Origin: Bifidobacterium breve
GTDB taxonomy: Bacteria > Actinomycetota > Actinomycetes > S36-B12
Assembly: GCA_945885645.1 (NCBI GenBank)
Contig: CAMCYV010000016.1
Coordinates: 1 to 17,964, forward strand
Length of the DNA: 17,964 nucleotides
Reading direction: 5' to 3'
Shown here: positions 14,372 to 17,964 of the stretch, piece after piece
Numbering within the stretch: the stretch's first letter is position 1
Layout of the letters: each line of letters starts with the position of its first letter
Program-made: the position numbers and the translations under genes
Notes under the pieces: model-generated
Database searches by the model: none
Told to the model about the DNA's origin: nothing
The model's input: only the letters and a program-made list of their open reading frames with translations

Positions 14372-16630
14372 TCACTCTGCGCGATGTGTGGGTCGACGGA
14401 TCGTGATGATGGTTGCGTCCAAATTCGCTTCAGTTTGAAGAACGACATCTTCAACGAATTGCACCACCGGTCTGATCATGACAGATTGAGGAATTGCAAC
14501 GACGATTTCATCGTATTCTGCATCGACAAATGAGCGCAGTGTGATTGTCTGGTTACCGGCATCAAAGACAAGGGACTCGAGGTACCTGATGATCTCCTCG
14601 GGGAGTTGATCTTGTCGCACGAGGGCAGTGACCGTCTCGGCATCGATGATTGCGCCGACTTTTACAGATGCCTGAATCAGTCTGTTAGTAAGGGCCCCAA
14701 ATGCCCCGTCTACTTCAGGGGCGAGGCCGAGGGCGACTCTGATTGCGGCGCTTTCTGCGGTGGCTCGTGCACGGACCTCACGATCATCCGGTTGAAGAGT
14801 CTGACCGGCTATGCCCTCGAGGAGTTCACGCGCGCTGGTTCCAACATTTGACCAGCCACGGGCGATTGCTGCTTGGTGCTCAAGACGTGCTTGCTCCTGA
14901 ACGAACGACGCCCAAGCGAGCAAAGATGCAGTGCGCTGAGCTTCGAAACGAAGATCGATCCATGTCATCACAATGATGAGGACACCGAGATACACGACCT
15001 GGATTCCCGCAGTTAGTGCGGATTCAACTCGGCAATCATCGGGCATGCGTACCGTGACAACTGCCAGCCCGGTCATGGCTAGCACGAATATCAGGACACG
15101 GGGGTACAGGGAAGTGTTTGCAATGAGAAGTAGCAGCAGTGCGCCACCGGATGCACCGGTTATGAGCGCCTGGACGGCCGGTGTTGCCGCGCACGTGAGG
15201 GGGTTGGTACTTGCTGCAATAAGCGGTCCTGCAAGTAATGCGATGGCAAGCCAGTTCAACCAGGGACGAGCTTTCGTGTTCCACGCCAGCGCGAGGCCCA
15301 AGACCGCTGCAATGTAGGCAAGATTCGCTGCGGCAAGGATTCCCGGATTAGGCAGTTCACTAATGACCGGAACCAAGATGGCAAGCATAAACAGATTTGT
15401 TCCAGCGGCACCGAGTCTCCCGATTGTGGATGCATCCGCTGCACCAAGAATGGGGAAAGTGGGAATGTCTACACCACGATCAAGTTGAACGGGTGCGGTC
15501 ACAATTACGGTAGTTCCACCCTGAGGGTTTCGCTGGAGTTGGGCAGTGCCATTTATACTTCTCATATTAGCTTTGATCGCGTTGCGCAAACCAAAACGCT
15601 CTTCGGAGAAGTCTGCTGGGCCAACGCCGTGGTCACTCACCATAAGAGTGATCAGTTCGTTTGTGACATTGACCGTGATGTCAGCGCTGAGTTTCCCCGA
15701 ATGTCGTTCAACATTTCGTAACGCCTCAAGGACAGCGTCATGCAAAGGGTTGGCAATTCTCGATTGAATGATGCGATCGCCGGTAAGTGTCAAGGTGCAG
15801 GTAAGTGCCGTTGGTTGAAGATTCATTAAAGCGGTGCTAATAATTTCTTTGACACTAGAGTCGGGAAGTTGTTGCAGACTTCGCTCCATCTGCGTGAGGT
15901 CGCGCTGACTTGAACTTATGGCTTCCTCACGTTCGGACTCGTCGATACCCATGGAGATAGCAGTAAGTGTGTTCAAAAAAGTCTCGTGAATTCGTCGCGC
16001 GACCGCTTCGGCACCCTCTTGAGCGGCAGATGCCTGCTGATCGGATTCAATCGACAGACGAATCGCTTCGAATTCTTGATCTGCACGGGTGACATTGCGC
16101 ATCCAACTATGCCAAGCAATCACCAGACCGCCCCCAGCCAAAATCTGTAGCAGAGCACCGGTCCACGGCGCAAACTGCATAACACCGAAAAGGCCCCCTG
16201 ATGATCCAATTATTAGTGCGGAACTTCCATCAAGGGCGGTCGCGATAAGTACTACAGCAGTGGCGGCGCGAGTTGAAAAGTTAAAGACAGCGCCCACAAT
16301 CGAGGCAAAGCAAATTGTGGTAACGGAAATCCACGAACCTGCATCCGGGACGACAAAAACCATCAGCACGAGCAAGAACCCAGCGGCAGTTTGGATGATC
16401 GCACGTTGCTGGCGAAGCACGGGGAGCAGACCCGTGAGCCACACACTGAGTGGGATGAGCCAAGCGACCCAGTCAATTATTCCAGATGTTGCGCTGAAGG
16501 TGAGGAATACGGCGGCGGGGAGGAAAATTACTATGCCAGCCGCAACAAGAGCTGCCTGGCCAACCGTGAACAGCACGGTTGCCAGCGGTGGCCTGGCAGG
16601 ACCTGCATACCTTGCATCCTGGGTTGACAT
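14372..16630 (-). CDS. tandem ('double') membrane histidine kinase, NarL-type
   Basis: From ATG 16630 this is a 752-residue membrane protein with two similar halves. Half one has about six hydrophobic helices (15-175), a HisKA_3-like helix with the phosphoacceptor in ARRIHETFLNTL (H215), then an ATPase domain with an N-box (ALRNVERH, N306) and a G-box (DHGVGP, D333). Half two has another membrane block (about 405-560), a coiled helix (about 565-610) and a C-terminal domain whose LPEEIIRYLESLVFDAG and hydrophobic strands look like a decayed ATPase domain without clear N or G boxes. The response regulator lies 31 nt upstream on the same strand and is the expected partner. A GTG at 16636 is an alternative start. 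Signal unknown. The architecture is unusual; the degenerate second half may be regulatory. Confidence 0.8.
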   Translation of the reverse strand: MSTQDARYAGPARPPLATVLFTVGQAALVAAGIVIFLPAAVFLTFSATSGIIDWVAWLIPLSVWLTGLLPVLRQQRAIIQTAAGFLLVLMVFVVPDAGSWISVTTICFASIVGAVFNFSTRAATAVVLIATALDGSSALIIGSSGGLFGVMQFAPWTGALLQILAGGGLVIAWHSWMRNVTRADQEFEAIRLSIESDQQASAAQEGAEAVARRIHETFLNTLTAISMGIDESEREEAISSSQRDLTQMERSLQQLPDSSVKEIISTALMNLQPTALTCTLTLTGDRIIQSRIANPLHDAVLEALRNVERHSGKLSADITVNVTNELITLMVSDHGVGPADFSEERFGLRNAIKANMRSINGTAQLQRNPQGGTTVIVTAPVQLDRGVDIPTFPILGAADASTIGRLGAAGTNLFMLAILVPVISELPNPGILAAANLAYIAAVLGLALAWNTKARPWLNWLAIALLAGPLIAASTNPLTCAATPAVQALITGASGGALLLLLIANTSLYPRVLIFVLAMTGLAVVTVRMPDDCRVESALTAGIQVVYLGVLIIVMTWIDLRFEAQRTASLLAWASFVQEQARLEHQAAIARGWSNVGTSARELLEGIAGQTLQPDDREVRARATAESAAIRVALGLAPEVDGAFGALTNRLIQASVKVGAIIDAETVTALVRQDQLPEEIIRYLESLVFDAGNQTITLRSFVDAEYDEIVVAIPQSVMIRPVVQFVEDVVLQTEANLDATIITIRRPTHRAE

Positions 16631-16661
16631 CAGCACAGAATGCCATAGCCGCGGTGCAGGG

Positions 16662-17300
16662 TCAGGGCAGCAGCCCCTCCTTGCGAGCGACCTGGTTGAG
16701 CTGAACTTTGGTTCGAGCAGATATCCCGACGCGGGTGTATTTGTCTCGCACGCAATCCAGATAGTGCTTGACCGTGTTCGGAGTGATGTTCATGCGTCTT
16801 GCCACCATCTCAAGAGTCAAGCCCGAGGCGTAAAGCACGAGCGCCCGTTTTTCCTGCGCGGACAGATCGACGTTCGACTGTGACTGCAGAACAGCCCCCG
16901 CTAGATCCGGCGGGATCCAGGTGTCCCCATTGAGAACCGCGTTAACCGCTTTGCTCAACTGGAGCAGATTCGAACGCTTTGCGACAAATGCTCTCGCACC
17001 TGCGGCAAGCGCGGCCTGTAAGAATTCTGGGCGGGCCAGTGCACTCACGACGACTACAGGGATATCTCGAACCGCAAACGCCGACACCGTCTCAGCAACC
17101 GGGGTTTCGTCACCGAGATCAAGATCAACGACAGCGCAGTCGACTCGTGGGCCTGAACTTACGGCGGCGAGCGAAGCCGAGAGCGAGTCACCCGAATAAA
17201 GAATCGTGCACGCTGGAAAATCCGAGATCAATTGACGTTCGATGCCGTCTCGGACGAGGGCGTGATCTTCCAAGAGAATGAAAACGTATCCCTGGGTCAT
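16662..17300 (-). CDS. NarL/LuxR-type response regulator
   Basis: A 212-residue response regulator. The receiver domain (1-125) has the acidic pocket E11-D12, the probable phosphoacceptor D59 in VVDLDLGD, Ser in VVVVSAL and the conserved Lys in FVAKRSN. The C-terminal LuxR helix-turn-helix (about 150-205) reads LSAQEKRALVLYASGLTLEM, then NITPNTVKHYLDCVRDKY. A good Shine-Dalgarno (GAAGGGG) precedes the ATG at 17300. It is transcribed ahead of the histidine kinase with a 31-nt gap, so the pair forms an operon. Targets are unknown; the nearest candidates on the same strand are the ThDP enzyme and the exported protein. Confidence 0.88.
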   Translation of the reverse strand: MTQGYVFILLEDHALVRDGIERQLISDFPACTILYSGDSLSASLAAVSSGPRVDCAVVDLDLGDETPVAETVSAFAVRDIPVVVVSALARPEFLQAALAAGARAFVAKRSNLLQLSKAVNAVLNGDTWIPPDLAGAVLQSQSNVDLSAQEKRALVLYASGLTLEMVARRMNITPNTVKHYLDCVRDKYTRVGISARTKVQLNQVARKEGLLP

Positions 17301-17367
17301 GGTCCCCTTCTTTGTTGTTTGAGATGAGGAGAATTACCCGCTCCCGAGCCGGCACATCCTTTTTATT

Positions 17368-17964
17368 TTAGTCAGGAGGTGGTGGTTCAGGTGTTCGTGG
17401 TGTCAAGGTCTGCAGAAAACCAGTTTCACTGATGACCATGGGCTCAGATCCGAGGATAACCTGCACAGGCTTGGGCTGCGTGTCAATCGTGCGACTCACC
17501 TTGCCTTGAACCACATTGATCACGGAGACGGAGGAGCCACCCGTGTTCGGTACGAACAGCAATCGGCCGGTGCGGTTTAGGGTGGCGGTCGTCGGGGCTT
17601 CACCCACTGCAATTCGATTCGTGACGATGCCGCGCGGAATGCGCACCACGGCCACTTGGTCATCCGCTTCAAGTGGAACGAATACCTGATTACCGGACAC
17701 GAAAGTCGGCGGAGCAGGTTCATTACCAACCTTCACAAGTCTCATGAGGGCTTCGCGTCGAGTGTCGATAATCGCGAGCGTGCCGGTTGCGCGGCAACTG
17801 ACAAACATGAATTGACCATTAGGACTCATGACCGGTCGTAGTGGTACGCCACACACTTTGATCGTGCGCATTACCCGTTGGCGCTGGGTATCCAAAATGG
17901 TGATATCCCCTGAGCCACTGTTTGCGACATAAGCACGATTCCTGCGCGGGTGCAACGTTATTGC
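17368..17964 (-). CDS. YVTN-type beta-propeller protein, partial (C-terminal part)
   Basis: An open frame runs in from the right edge (codons for AIT precede LHPRRNRAY), so the N-terminus is missing and the TTG at 17955 is not the true start. About 198 residues are visible with four to five repeats of about 40 residues: xHPRRNRAYVANSGSGDITILDT, SPNGQFMFVSC..GTLAIIDT, then FVPLEADDQVAVVRI and LLFVPNTGGSSVSVINV. This is the YVTN/40-residue propeller pattern of surface or periplasmic proteins, usually exported; any signal peptide would lie outside the window. The C-terminal tail is proline rich (TPRTPEPPPPD). It lies 67 nt upstream of the response regulator on the same strand, perhaps in the same transcript. 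Function unknown. Confidence 0.8.
   Translation of the reverse strand, partial: AITLHPRRNRAYVANSGSGDITILDTQRQRVMRTIKVCGVPLRPVMSPNGQFMFVSCRATGTLAIIDTRREALMRLVKVGNEPAPPTFVSGNQVFVPLEADDQVAVVRIPRGIVTNRIAVGEAPTTATLNRTGRLLFVPNTGGSSVSVINVVQGKVSRTIDTQPKPVQVILGSEPMVISETGFLQTLTPRTPEPPPPD

Overview
The window looks like chromosomal DNA of an actinobacterium of moderate G+C (about half by eye), possibly a small-genome planktonic lineage. The evidence is the paired AAA+/VWA genes of the Mycobacterium Rv0958/Rv0959 type, a NarL-type two-component pair with a HisKA_3-like kinase, and several starts with no Shine-Dalgarno that carry a TANNNT box exactly 6 nt upstream (leaderless). The taxonomic guess is inference. 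I saw no tRNA, rRNA, CRISPR, insertion sequence or phage gene. No gene-free stretch exceeds 300 bases; the longest is the regulatory region 9781-10067.

Left part (1-4508). The left edge cuts a minus-strand acetolactate decarboxylase gene. It was found by hand translation, and its 5' end looks frameshifted. Upstream of it in the same direction lie a VWA-domain protein and its MoxR/Mg-chelatase-like AAA+ ATPase, coupled by a 4-base stop/start overlap. Then come an orphan Phd/YefM-type antitoxin and, divergent from it, a small DUF4287 protein.

Centre (4491-11802), the most interesting part. A five-gene minus-strand operon encodes, in order of transcription, a DUF1116 (AllG/YlbE-like) protein, a glutamine-synthetase-like gamma-glutamyl ligase, a class-I-amidotransferase-fold gamma-glutamyl hydrolase (PuuD-like), an NCS1 purine/cytosine-type permease and a SugE-like SMR exporter. 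It ends in a hairpin followed by a T-rich tract. Divergent from it, a LacI-family regulator overlaps a flavodoxin-fold reductase by 4 bases. Between the two arms are two copies of a LacI-type palindrome (CCAAAA-NN-TTTTGG). The logical reading is import of a nitrogenous compound by the permease, gamma-glutamylation, an unknown transformation, and release of the product by the hydrolase, with DUF1116 in an undefined step. I know of no described pathway with this gene set; the substrate is unknown.

Right part (11782-17964), all minus strand: an exported protein of unknown function; a ThDP-dependent 2-keto-acid-decarboxylase-family enzyme with Gln where the catalytic Glu of pyruvate decarboxylase is expected; an unusual 'double' membrane histidine kinase with its LuxR-type response regulator just upstream; and the C-terminal part of a YVTN-type beta-propeller protein cut by the right edge.
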